Below the pieces are notes generated by a model. It ran no database searches and was not told the DNA's origin. It saw nothing but the letters and a program-made list of their open reading frames with translations. A program made the translations under genes and the position numbers. This document shows, piece after piece, positions 48,497 to 57,668 of a DNA stretch of 64,000 nucleotides; the stretch's first letter is position 1, and each line of letters starts with the position of its first letter. Location: assembly GCF_945952055.1 (NCBI RefSeq), contig NZ_CAMFHB010000020.1, positions 1 to 64,000 on the forward strand, given 5' to 3'. This stretch comes from an uncultured Alsobacter sp. GTDB taxonomy: Bacteria; Pseudomonadota; Alphaproteobacteria; Rhizobiales; Beijerinckiaceae.

Positions 48497-49939
48497 ATGC
48501 CTGGGATGTCTGCCGCTGTTCCGGCCTTCGGACCCGCACTGCCCGAGATCATCATGGCCCTGGGCACGCTGCTGCTCGTGCTGTGGGGCGCGATCCGCGG
48601 GGAACGCACGACCGGCCAGGTCACCATCGGTGCGCTGGCGGTGCTCGTGATCGCCGCCGTCATGATCTCGGGGCAGGGCGCCCTGAAGACCTCCACCTTC
48701 AACGGCTCGTTCCTGGTGGATCCCTTCGGCCGCTTCATGAAGCTGTGCACGCTGGCCGGCTCGGCCATCGCGCTGCTCATGTCGTCGGAATATCTGGAGC
48801 GGTCGCGGGCCAACCGGTTCGAGTATCCGATCCTGGTTCTGCTCTCGACGCTCGGCATGATGATGCTGATCTCGGCGGGCGACCTGATCGCGCTCTATCT
48901 CGGCCTCGAGCTGATGAGCCTGTCGCTCTACGTGGTGGCCGCGATCAACCGCGACGACGTGCGCTCCTCCGAGGCCGGCCTGAAGTACTTCGTGCTGGGC
49001 GCGCTCTCCTCGGGCATGCTGCTCTACGGCGCCTCGATCGTGTACGGCATGACCGGCACCGTCACCTTCGCCGGCATCGCCGCCGCGCTGAAGGACCACG
49101 GCTCCATCGGCGTGATCTTCGGCCTCGTCTTCGTCATGGCGGGCCTGTCGTTCAAGATCTCGGCTGTGCCGTTCCACATGTGGACGCCGGACGTCTACGA
49201 GGGCTCGCCGACGCCGGTGACGGCCTTCTTCGCCTCCGCGCCCAAGATGGCCGCGATGGCGCTGACCGTGCGCATCATCATCACGGCCTTCCCGGGCATC
49301 CTGTCCCAGTGGCAGCAGATCGTGGTGTTCGTCTCGATCGCCTCGATGGTGCTCGGCGCCTTCGCCGCCATCGGCCAGCGCAACATCAAGCGCCTGCTCG
49401 CCTACTCCTCGATCGGCCACATGGGCTTCGCGCTCGTGGGCCTGGCGGCGGGCAACCCGGAAGGCGTGCAGGGCGTGGCCACCTACATGGCGATCTACCT
49501 CGCCATGACGCTCGGCACCTTCGCCTGCGTGCTCGCCATGCGCCGCGGCAACACCTATGTCGAGACCATCGACGACCTCGCCGGTCTCGGCCGCACCAAC
49601 CCGGCCATGGCCTTCGCGCTCGCGATGCTGATGTTCTCGCTGGCCGGCGTGCCGCCGCTCGCGGGCTTCTTCGCCAAGTGGTACGTGTTCGTGGCGGCCG
49701 TGAACGCGCATCTCTACGTGCTGGCGGTCATCGGCATGCTGGCGAGCGCGGTCGGCGCCTACTACTACCTGCGCATCGTCAAGATCATGTATTTCGACGA
49801 GCCCGCCGAAGCCTTCGCGCCCATGTCGCCGCTGCTCAAGACCGTGATCGGCGTGTCGGGCATCTTCAACGTCGCCTTCTGGCTGTGGCCGGCCCCGCTG
49901 GTGGGTGCCGCCGCCTTCGCCGCGAAGTCGCTGTTCTGA
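48497..49939 (+). CDS. nuoN: NADH-quinone oxidoreductase subunit N
   Basis: A 480-residue antiporter-like subunit and the last of the complex I set. Conserved parts are [38 protein letters not shown] and [20 protein letters not shown]. The ATG at 48497 follows GAGG nine bases after nuoM. A 13-base gap leads to birA. Confidence 0.97.
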   Translation: MPGMSAAVPAFGPALPEIIMALGTLLLVLWGAIRGERTTGQVTIGALAVLVIAAVMISGQGALKTSTFNGSFLVDPFGRFMKLCTLAGSAIALLMSSEYLERSRANRFEYPILVLLSTLGMMMLISAGDLIALYLGLELMSLSLYVVAAINRDDVRSSEAGLKYFVLGALSSGMLLYGASIVYGMTGTVTFAGIAAALKDHGSIGVIFGLVFVMAGLSFKISAVPFHMWTPDVYEGSPTPVTAFFASAPKMAAMALTVRIIITAFPGILSQWQQIVVFVSIASMVLGAFAAIGQRNIKRLLAYSSIGHMGFALVGLAAGNPEGVQGVATYMAIYLAMTLGTFACVLAMRRGNTYVETIDDLAGLGRTNPAMAFALAMLMFSLAGVPPLAGFFAKWYVFVAAVNAHLYVLAVIGMLASAVGAYYYLRIVKIMYFDEPAEAFAPMSPLLKTVIGVSGIFNVAFWLWPAPLVGAAAFAAKSLF

Positions 49940-49952
49940 GGCCCAACCACAC

Positions 49953-50753
49953 GTGGCTCTTTCCCCCGCGGCGCGTTCGAAGGGTCTCCGGCTCGAGGTT
50001 TTCGACCGGCTCGGCTCGACCAACGACGAGGCGGGCGAGCGGGTCCGCACGGGCGATCCGGGCGGGCTGTGGATCATGGCGCGCGAGCAGGGCGCGGGCC
50101 GCGGCCGGCATGGCCGGGTCTGGCAATCGCCGCCCGGCAACCTCTATGCGAGCCTCCTGCTGGTGAACCCCTGCGCGCCTCCCATCGCGCCGCAGATCGG
50201 TTTCGTGGCGGGCGTCGCCGTCCACGCGGCGGTCAACCGGATGGCGGCGTTCTCGCGCGGCCGTCTCGCCCTCAAGTGGCCCAACGACATCCTGCTCGAC
50301 GGCGCCAAGCTCACCGGCATCCTGGTCGAGGGGGCGGTCTATCCCGGCGGGCCGACGGCCGTGATCGTGGGCTGCGGCATCAACCTGCGCCATTGCCCGC
50401 CCGACACGCCCTATCCTGCGACCTCGCTCGCGGCGCAGGGAATCGACGTTTCCCCCGATGTCGCGGTCGCCGTGCTGGCCGACGCGATGGACGAGGCGCT
50501 CGAGACGTGGCAGGGGGGAGCAGGCTTTCCCGAGATCCGGCGCCGGTGGCTCGCCCAGGCGCGTGGTATCGGCGGGCCTGTCACGGTCCGGCATCCTGCC
50601 GGGGAACGCAGCGGCATCTTCGTCGACATCGACACGGACGGCGCCCTGGTGCTCGACGAGCAGGGTCGCCGCTCACGCATCGACGCAGGTGATGTCTTTT
50701 TCGGTCGCGCCGTCTCGGCGCAGTCTGGTTCGACGGCCCCCAGGCCGTCCTGA
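49953..50753 (+). CDS. birA: Biotin--[acetyl-CoA-carboxylase] ligase
   Basis: A 266-residue biotin protein ligase without the N-terminal DNA-binding domain, so it is an enzyme only. Motifs: LGSTNDEA, GAGRGRHGRVWQSPPGNLY (the biotinyl-AMP loop) and KWPNDILLDGAKLTGIL. The GTG start follows a weak GAGG; the reading frame starts near the end of nuoN and is probably co-transcribed with it. Confidence 0.93.
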   Translation: MALSPAARSKGLRLEVFDRLGSTNDEAGERVRTGDPGGLWIMAREQGAGRGRHGRVWQSPPGNLYASLLLVNPCAPPIAPQIGFVAGVAVHAAVNRMAAFSRGRLALKWPNDILLDGAKLTGILVEGAVYPGGPTAVIVGCGINLRHCPPDTPYPATSLAAQGIDVSPDVAVAVLADAMDEALETWQGGAGFPEIRRRWLAQARGIGGPVTVRHPAGERSGIFVDIDTDGALVLDEQGRRSRIDAGDVFFGRAVSAQSGSTAPRPS

Positions 50754-50763
50754 AGGATAGCGA

Positions 50764-52434
50764 ATGGCAAGCGGAGCCGACGAACTCGTCTTCATTCCCC
50801 TCGGCGGCGTCGGGGAGATCGGCATGAACGCCTATCTCTACGGCTTCGGCCCGAAGCAGAAACGCAAATGGCTCATGGTCGACTGCGGCGTGAGCTTTGC
50901 GGGAGACGATCTTCCCGGCATCGATCTCGTGATTCCCGACGTGCGCTTCCTGGAGGAGCGGCGGGGCGATCTCGTGGGCATCATCATCACCCACGCGCAC
51001 GAGGACCACATCGGCGCGCTGATCGACCTGTGGCCGCGCCTGAAGGCGCCGGTCTACGCGACGCAGTTCGCCGCCGACCTGCTCGACATCCGGCGCATGC
51101 AGGAGCAGGGCGCGCCCAAGATCCCCATGAACGTGGTGGACCGGGGCACGCGGCTGTCGCTCGGCCCGTTCGACGTCGAGTTCGTGGCGGTGGCCCACTC
51201 GATTCCCGAGTCGACCGCGCTCGCCATCCGTACGCCCGTCGGCACGGTGCTGCACACCGGCGACTGGAAGATCGATCCCAATCCCGGCGTGAGCTGGACG
51301 ACCGATGAGAAGCGCCTGGCCGAGATCGGCGAGGAAGGCGTGCTCGCGCTCGTGTGCGATTCGACCAACGTCATCCGCGGCGGCGAGAGCCCCAGCGAGA
51401 AGGACGTCGCGGCAACCCTCGTCGACCTCGTCGCGACCGCGAAGGGCAGGGTGGCCGTCACGACGTTCGCCTCCAACGTGGCGCGTATCCGGGCCGTCGC
51501 CGAGGCGGCGCTCGCCAACGGGCGCGAGGTGGTGGCCATCGGGCGCGCCATGGACCGCGTCATCCAGGTCGCGACCGAACTCGGCTATCTGGACGGCCTG
51601 CCGCCCTTCCGCGGTTCGGACGCCTATGGCTACCTGCCGCGCGACAAGGTCGTGGCGCTGCTCACCGGCAGCCAGGGCGAGCCGCGCGCCGCGCTCGCGC
51701 GCGTGGCCGAGGACCAGCATCCCGACGTGGCGCTCGCCCCCGGTGACCGGGTGATCCTCTCCTCGCGCACCATCCCGGGCAACGAGAAGGCCGTCGGCCG
51801 GATCATCAACAACCTGATCCGCCAGGGCATCGAGGTCATCACCGACCGCTCGCACCTGGTCCACGTCTCGGGCCATCCGCGCCGGGGCGAACTCGAGAAG
51901 ATGTATGGCTGGGTTCGGCCGAAGGTCGCCCTGCCGATGCACGGCGAGGACCTGCACCTGCACGAGCATGCCGTCCTGGCGCGCTCGCTGGGCGTGCCGG
52001 ACGTGGTCGAGCTCGGCGACGGCGACGTGATCCTGCTGGGCCCCGGCAAGCCCGGCGTGGTCGACCAGATCCATCACGGGCGCGTCTTCAAGGACGGCAG
52101 CCTGCTGATCGGCGCGGCCGATTCGACCGTGTCGGAGCGCCGCCGCCTGTCCTTCGCGGGCGTGGTGTCGGTGGCCGTGGCCATCGACGGGCGCGGCGAG
52201 CTCATCGGCGACCCGGCCTTCGAGATCACCGGGCTTCCGCAGGTGACCCGCGACGGCAAGCCGTTCGAGGACGTCATCGAGGATGCGATCCTCAACGTCG
52301 TGAATGGCCTGTCCCGCCAGCGCCGGCGCGATGCCGACCTCGTAGAGAACGCGATCGACCGGGCCGTGCGGGCCGCGGTGAACGAGGCCTGGGGCAAGAA
52401 GCCCACCTGCCACGTCCACGTGCTGGTGGTATAG
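50764..52434 (+). CDS. rnj: Ribonuclease J
   Basis: A 556-residue metallo-beta-lactamase/beta-CASP nuclease. The zinc-binding motif is THAHEDHIGA, with VLHTGDWKID and the beta-CASP part (GSQGEPRAAL; HVSGHPRRGELEKMY) following. RNase J processes and degrades RNA from the 5' end and also cuts internally. It starts ten bases after birA. Confidence 0.95.
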   Translation: MASGADELVFIPLGGVGEIGMNAYLYGFGPKQKRKWLMVDCGVSFAGDDLPGIDLVIPDVRFLEERRGDLVGIIITHAHEDHIGALIDLWPRLKAPVYATQFAADLLDIRRMQEQGAPKIPMNVVDRGTRLSLGPFDVEFVAVAHSIPESTALAIRTPVGTVLHTGDWKIDPNPGVSWTTDEKRLAEIGEEGVLALVCDSTNVIRGGESPSEKDVAATLVDLVATAKGRVAVTTFASNVARIRAVAEAALANGREVVAIGRAMDRVIQVATELGYLDGLPPFRGSDAYGYLPRDKVVALLTGSQGEPRAALARVAEDQHPDVALAPGDRVILSSRTIPGNEKAVGRIINNLIRQGIEVITDRSHLVHVSGHPRRGELEKMYGWVRPKVALPMHGEDLHLHEHAVLARSLGVPDVVELGDGDVILLGPGKPGVVDQIHHGRVFKDGSLLIGAADSTVSERRRLSFAGVVSVAVAIDGRGELIGDPAFEITGLPQVTRDGKPFEDVIEDAILNVVNGLSRQRRRDADLVENAIDRAVRAAVNEAWGKKPTCHVHVLVV

Positions 52435-52514
52435 CGCTCGCCGAAAGGCGGGCGTTACGCCAGGGCCGGTCGGCTGTATCCATGCGGCCGACCCTGGCTG
52501 CCAAGGAGAGCGAC

Positions 52515-52919
52515 ATGATCGGACGGCTGAACCACGTGGCGATTGCGGTGCGCGATCTCGCCGCAGCCACGCGCATCTACACCGACACGCTCGGCGCCAA
52601 GGTCTCGGCACCACTGCCGCAGCCCGAGCACGGCGTGACCGTGGTGTTCATCGAGCTCCCCAACACTAAGATCGAGCTCCTGGAGCCGCTGGGGGAGGGG
52701 TCTCCCGTGGCCAAGTTCCTGGAGAAGAGCCCGGACGGCGGCATCCACCACGTCTGCTACGAGGTGGACGACATCATCGCGGCCCGCGACAGGCTCAAGG
52801 CCACCGGGGCGCGGGTGCTGGGCACCGGCGAGCCGCGAATCGGCGCCCACGGCAAGCCCGTGCTGTTCCTTCATCCGAAGGACTTCAACGGCACGCTGGT
52901 CGAACTCGAGCAGGCCTGA
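52515..52919 (+). CDS. mce: Methylmalonyl-CoA epimerase
   Basis: A 134-residue vicinal-oxygen-chelate protein with the epimerase phrases LNHVAIAVRDL, PNTKIELLEPLG, GGIHHVCYEVDD and HPKDFNGTLVELEQ. It interconverts the R and S forms of methylmalonyl-CoA in propionate metabolism. AAGGAGAG precedes the ATG at 52515. It differs from glyoxalase I by the GGIHH phrase and the ending. Confidence 0.93.
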   Translation: MIGRLNHVAIAVRDLAAATRIYTDTLGAKVSAPLPQPEHGVTVVFIELPNTKIELLEPLGEGSPVAKFLEKSPDGGIHHVCYEVDDIIAARDRLKATGARVLGTGEPRIGAHGKPVLFLHPKDFNGTLVELEQA

Positions 52920-52928
52920 TTCCCGCCC

Positions 52929-53156
52929 ATGAGCATCGCCGGCGCGATCGCGCTCTACTTCATCGTCTGGTGGCTCACGCTGTTCGCCATGCTGCCCATC
53001 GGCGTGCGCAGCCAGCATGAGGACGGCAACGTGACGGCCGGGACGGACCCCGGCGCACCAAAGATGCCGATGATGGCCAAGAAGGTCCTGTGGACCACGC
53101 TGGCCGCGGTGCCGGTGACGGCCGTGATCTACTACTGGATCGTCTGGTTCGAGTGA
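52929..53156 (+). CDS. DUF1467 family membrane protein
   Basis: A 75-residue protein with two membrane spans (ALYFIVWWLTLFAMLPIGV; TTLAAVPVTAVIYYWIVWF) separated by a loop with PKMPMMAKKVLWTT, the DUF1467 pattern. Function unknown; it is a constant neighbour of mce and proS in related genomes. It starts nine bases after mce. Confidence 0.88.
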   Translation: MSIAGAIALYFIVWWLTLFAMLPIGVRSQHEDGNVTAGTDPGAPKMPMMAKKVLWTTLAAVPVTAVIYYWIVWFE

Positions 53157-53200
53157 GCGGGGAGCCTGTTGGCGATCCCTCCTCTTTCACTGCTTCCATG

Positions 53201-53316
53201 CCCCTCATCCTGAGCCACGGCCCGTAGGGCCGTGAGTCGAAGGACGCACAGCCGTGCAGCCGCAGGCATTGTGCGTCCTTCGACTCGGCCGCTTTGCGGC
53301 CGGCTCAGGATGAGGG
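53201..53316. repeat. Compound palindromic intergenic repeat (family A, copy 2)
   Basis: Same two inverted halves as at 23324-23438; the inner palindrome reads ACGGCCC-GTA-GGGCCGT here and the spacer between halves is different. It follows the DUF1467 gene by 44 bases. Confidence 0.85.
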
Positions 53317-53616
53317 AGATGGGGGCTGGAAAAGAAGAACCCGGCAGAGAGGTTCTGCAAAGAATTTAGGCAGGGCTCGCGCCCTGCCTAAGAGGAGTTT
53401 TTTCGTGACTTTCGGTGGAGCGTCAGCCTCGAAGGCGCCATCTACCACCCGATGCCACAGTGCCCTTCCCGGAGCATTGTTGTGGCCGTCTTCCTCCCAA
53501 GACTTGGACCCGGGTTCACGTACCGGTTCGTGCCGGTATCGACCCTGTTCTTGTGGCGCATAGTCATAGCCTACGTATTTCGCCCTGTCATCATTTTGTG
53601 CAGGGGGTGGCGACAA
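53305..53616 (-). CDS. Doubtful small gene in the AT-richer gap before proS
   Basis: The gap 53317-53759 is of lower GC content than the rest and has no secure gene. One minus-strand frame (103 codons from a TTG) has a protein-like first part, with phrases such as [19 protein letters not shown] and [15 protein letters not shown], but its end runs through a hairpin and the repeat, and it has no ATG. It may be the remains of a gene. Confidence 0.2.
   Translation of the reverse strand: MSPPPAQNDDRAKYVGYDYAPQEQGRYRHEPVREPGSKSWEEDGHNNAPGRALWHRVVDGAFEADAPPKVTKKLLLGRARALPKFFAEPLCRVLLFQPPSPSS
53366..53403 (+). terminator. Possible transcription terminator
   Basis: TTAGGCAGGGC and GCCCTGCCTAA form a perfect 11-base stem with a TCGC loop, followed after six bases by six Ts (53398-53403). 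The stem is strong but the T run is not directly attached. It would end the nuo-birA-rnj-mce transcripts. Confidence 0.45.
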
Positions 53617-53759
53617 AAAGATGCAATCGCCCTGTGCACAGACGAAGAGACCGCGCGGAAACCCGGGAGGGCCCTGTCTCCCTTGTCTTTTGCGCCGCGT
53701 TGGCTTTCATGGGCCTGCGCGAATCCGCGCCAACGCCGCCCCGTGACCGAGCCAGATCC

Positions 53760-55082
53760 ATGCGCCTCTCCCGCTACTTCCTCCCGATCCTGCGCGAGAC
53801 CCCGAAGGAGGCCGAGATCGTCTCCCATCGGCTGATGCTGCGGGCCGGGCTCGTCCGCCAGGAATCGGGCGGCATCTATGCGTGGCTGCCGGCGGGCCTG
53901 CGGGTGCTGAACAAGATCAACGCGATCATCCGCGAGGAGCAGAATCGCTCCGGGGCCATCGAGCTCCTGATGCCGACGATCCAGTCCGCAGACCTGTGGC
54001 GCGAGTCGGGCCGCTACGAGGCCTACGGCAAGGAAATGCTGCGCATCAAGGACCGGCACGATCGCGACATGCTGTTCGGGCCGACCAACGAGGAGATGAT
54101 CACGGAGATCTTCCGCGGCTATGTAAGGTCCTACAAGGACCTGCCGCTGAACCTCTACCACATCCAGTGGAAGTTCCGGGACGAGATCCGGCCGCGCTTC
54201 GGCACCATGCGCTCGCGCGAGTTCCTGATGAAGGACGCCTATTCCTTCGACCTCGACGAGGCCGGCGCCCGCCATTCCTACAACAAGATGTTCGTGGCTT
54301 ATCTGCGCACGTTCCATCGGCTCGGCGTGACCTCGATTCCCATGCGCGCGGACACAGGCCCCATCGGCGGCGATCTCAGCCACGAGTTCATCATCCTCGC
54401 CTCGACGGGCGAAAGCGAAGTGTTCTGCGACAAGTCGGTGCTCGACCTGCCGATTCCCCCCGCCGACACGAACTTCGACGACGTCGATGCGCTGCAGGGC
54501 ATCGTGAAGGCCTGGACGACCCCCTACGCCGCCACGAGCGAGATGCACGACGCGGCCGCCTTCGCCGCGGTGCCGGCCGACCGGCAGGTCTCGGCGCGCG
54601 GCATCGAGGTGGGTCACATCTTCTATTTCGGAACGAAGTATTCCGCCCCGATGCGCGCGGTGGTCGCCGGCCCGGACGGGCAGGAGCGGGCGGTCCACAT
54701 GGGCTCCTACGGCATCGGGCCTTCGCGCATGGCGGCCGCGCTGATCGAGGCCTCGCACGACGAGCAGGGCATCGTGTGGCCGGACGCGGTGGCACCATTC
54801 AAGGTGGCGCTGCTCAACCTCAAGGTCGGCGACAGCGGCACCGACGGCGCCTGCGAGACGATCTACCGGGCGCTGGCGGCGCGCGGCATCGACGTGCTGT
54901 ACGACGACCGCGAGGAGCGGCCGGGCGCCAAGTTCGCCACGGCCGATCTCGTCGGCATGCCGTGGCAGGTGCTCGTCGGGCCGAAGTCGCTCGCCGAGGG
55001 CAAGGTCGAGCTGAAGCGCCGTTCGACGGGCGAGCGCACGCTCGTCTCGATCGAGGACGCCGTCGTCCACCTGTCGGCCTGA
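53760..55082 (+). CDS. proS: Prolyl-tRNA synthetase, short alphaproteobacterial form
   Basis: A 440-residue class II synthetase that joins proline to its tRNA. Motif 2 is seen in [20 protein letters not shown], motif 3 in [17 protein letters not shown], and [15 protein letters not shown] is also typical. The large editing insertion found in many bacterial ProS proteins is missing, which is normal for this subgroup. The ATG at 53760 starts the usual [15 protein letters not shown]. Confidence 0.96.
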   Translation: MRLSRYFLPILRETPKEAEIVSHRLMLRAGLVRQESGGIYAWLPAGLRVLNKINAIIREEQNRSGAIELLMPTIQSADLWRESGRYEAYGKEMLRIKDRHDRDMLFGPTNEEMITEIFRGYVRSYKDLPLNLYHIQWKFRDEIRPRFGTMRSREFLMKDAYSFDLDEAGARHSYNKMFVAYLRTFHRLGVTSIPMRADTGPIGGDLSHEFIILASTGESEVFCDKSVLDLPIPPADTNFDDVDALQGIVKAWTTPYAATSEMHDAAAFAAVPADRQVSARGIEVGHIFYFGTKYSAPMRAVVAGPDGQERAVHMGSYGIGPSRMAAALIEASHDEQGIVWPDAVAPFKVALLNLKVGDSGTDGACETIYRALAARGIDVLYDDREERPGAKFATADLVGMPWQVLVGPKSLAEGKVELKRRSTGERTLVSIEDAVVHLSA

Positions 55083-55089
55083 GGACCGG

Positions 55090-56382
55090 ATGACGGACGC
55101 CCCCGCCGAGCCCGATCGCGGACCACGCGGAACGGCGCCGTTCGCCTCCTTCGAATGGATGGTGGCGCTGCGCTACCTGCGGGCGCGACGCAAGGAAGGC
55201 TTCATCTCGGTGATCGCCGGCTTCTCCTTCGCCGGCATCATGCTGGGCGTGGCGACGCTGATCATCGTGATGTCGGTGATGAACGGCTTCCGCGCCGAAC
55301 TGCTGAACAAGATCGTCGGGATCAACGGCCACATCTTCATCGCCGGCGTCGACAAGCCGCTGACCGACTATGTCGACGTGACGCAGGCGCTGGCCAAGGT
55401 GCCCGGCATCAAGCTCGCCTTCCCGCTCGTCGAAGGGCAGGCGCTCGCGTCCGCGCCCGCCGGGGCCGGCGGCGTGCTGGTGCGGGGCGTGCGCGAGGCC
55501 GACATCAAGCGCATCCCGGCGATCGGCGACACGATCCGCGCCGGATCGCTCGACAATTTCGACACCTCCGGCGGCGTGGCGATCGGCAAACGCCTGGCCG
55601 AGCAGCTGTTCATCCGCCCGGGCGACAGCCTGACGCTCACCGCGCCCAAGGGGGCGGAGACGCCGTTCGGGGTGACCCCGCGCATCAAGACCTATCCGGT
55701 GGTCGCGGTGTTCGAGGTCGGCATGTCGGAGTTCGACGCCGGCTTCGTCTACATGCCGCTCACGGAGGCCCAGGGCTATTTCAACCGCGACGGCGACGTC
55801 ACGGCGATCGAGGTGTTCCTCAACCGCCCCGACGCGATCGAGGAGGCGCGCTACGGCATCGAGCAGGCGGTGACGCGACCCATCGTCATCTCGGACTGGC
55901 GGCAGCGGAACAAGACGTTCTTCGGCGTGCTCGAGGTCGAGCGGAACGTCATGTTCATCATCCTGATGCTGATCGTGCTCGTGGCGGCGCTCAACATCGT
56001 CTCCGGCCTCATCATGCTGGTGAAGGACAAGAGCGCCGACATCGCCATCCTGCGCACCATGGGGGCGACCCGCGGCGCGATCATGCGCATCTTCCTCATC
56101 ACCGGGGCGTCGATCGGCATCGTCGGTACCCTGGCGGGCTTCCTCCTGGGACTGCTGATCAGCCTCAACGTGGAGCCGATCCGCGCCTTCGTGTCGAAGA
56201 TGACGAACACCAACCTGTTTCCGGCGGAGTTCTATTTCCTCAGCCGGCTGCCGTCGGACGTCGATCCGCGTGAGGTGGTCACGATCGTCGTGCTGTCGAT
56301 GGTCCTGTCGCTGATCGCGACCCTCTATCCCTCATGGCGTGCCGCCCGGCTCGATCCGGTCGAGGCGCTTCGCTACGAGTGA
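55090..56382 (+). CDS. lolC: Lipoprotein-releasing ABC transporter, permease
   Basis: A 430-residue LolC/LolE-family protein with four membrane spans, one near the N-terminus and three at the C-terminus around a large periplasmic domain. Typical phrases are [22 protein letters not shown] and [15 protein letters not shown]. With LolD it extracts lipoproteins from the inner membrane. The single permease gene suggests a homodimeric complex. It lies seven bases after proS. Confidence 0.93.
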   Translation: MTDAPAEPDRGPRGTAPFASFEWMVALRYLRARRKEGFISVIAGFSFAGIMLGVATLIIVMSVMNGFRAELLNKIVGINGHIFIAGVDKPLTDYVDVTQALAKVPGIKLAFPLVEGQALASAPAGAGGVLVRGVREADIKRIPAIGDTIRAGSLDNFDTSGGVAIGKRLAEQLFIRPGDSLTLTAPKGAETPFGVTPRIKTYPVVAVFEVGMSEFDAGFVYMPLTEAQGYFNRDGDVTAIEVFLNRPDAIEEARYGIEQAVTRPIVISDWRQRNKTFFGVLEVERNVMFIILMLIVLVAALNIVSGLIMLVKDKSADIAILRTMGATRGAIMRIFLITGASIGIVGTLAGFLLGLLISLNVEPIRAFVSKMTNTNLFPAEFYFLSRLPSDVDPREVVTIVVLSMVLSLIATLYPSWRAARLDPVEALRYE

Positions 56383-56389
56383 GGGACCC

Positions 56390-57082
<693 letters not shown>

Positions 57083-57144
57083 GGCGCGTCCCGGCCGGAA
57101 TTAACCCTCCCGTGCGGTGGCGCACAAAAGAACAAAAGCGGGCA

Positions 57145-57173
57145 TTGTAAAGAGAACAAAACTCGAACATGAT
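57145..57173 (+). promoter_or_regulatory. SOS-type promoter: LexA box within -35/-10
   Basis: TTGTAA (57145-57150) and CATGAT (57168-57173) are separated by 17 bases. Between them GAAC-N7-GAAC (57154-57168) is an exact match to the alphaproteobacterial LexA box, GTTC-N7-GTTC on the other strand. A further GAAC half-site lies at 57130-57133. Confidence 0.65.
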
Positions 57174-57202
57174 CGGGGCATAGAGGAAACACGGAGGGTT
57201 CC

Positions 57203-57298
57203 ATGCTGCGACTGATCATCGAGGACATCGCCGAACTCACTTCCCTCGCCATGTTCGTCGGCGCCATCCTGTTCTGGGCCAAGGGTTTCGCCGCCTAG
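57203..57298 (+). CDS. SOS-controlled 31-residue membrane micropeptide (SidA-like candidate)
   Basis: A 31-codon gene between lolD and dnaE. A strong CGGAGGG lies six bases before the ATG. The product has a short acidic N-terminus (MLRLIIEDIAEL) and one membrane helix (TSLAMFVGAILFWAKG). The promoter upstream carries a LexA box. Caulobacter makes a 29-residue SOS-induced inner-membrane inhibitor of cell division, SidA; length, topology and control here match that type. Identity with SidA is inference, since I cannot align the sequences. Confidence 0.75.
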   Translation: MLRLIIEDIAELTSLAMFVGAILFWAKGFAA

Positions 57299-57420
57299 GG
57301 TGAATGCCGGGGTTCCAGGAATCCTCAATGTTTCCGCTTCACGGCTGGGCCGAACGGCGGAGACGTTTTTTCTGGGCAAACTTCGCGGTTCGTTTCCGTA
57401 TCCCCATCTCCCTCTCAGCT

Positions 57421-57506
57421 GTCATGCCCGGGCTTGGCCCGGGCATCCACGACTTTGCCGGGGCCATCCGCAGTCGTGGATGGCCGGGCCAAGCCCGGCC
57501 AGGACG
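57421..57506. repeat. Palindromic intergenic repeat, family B
   Basis: GCCCGGGCTTGGCCCGGGCAT and CATCCACGAC on the left are mirrored by GTCGTGGATG and GGCCGGGCCAAGCCCGGCC on the right, around a short centre. It lies in the 370-base gap between the micropeptide gene and dnaE (57299-57668), which otherwise holds no supported gene. Confidence 0.75.
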
Positions 57507-57668
57507 CGGAGAGGGGTGAGCACGTTGAACGAAAACAATGATTGCTGAGCTCCGAGCGGGAGCGCAGCGACCCTTGAGAATGCTGCTCTCCGTCGTGGAT
57601 GAGCGCCTACACCTCTGGACCGTGCGCCCGCCCATCGCGACAATGCGCTCCCCACCCGGAGATCGCCC

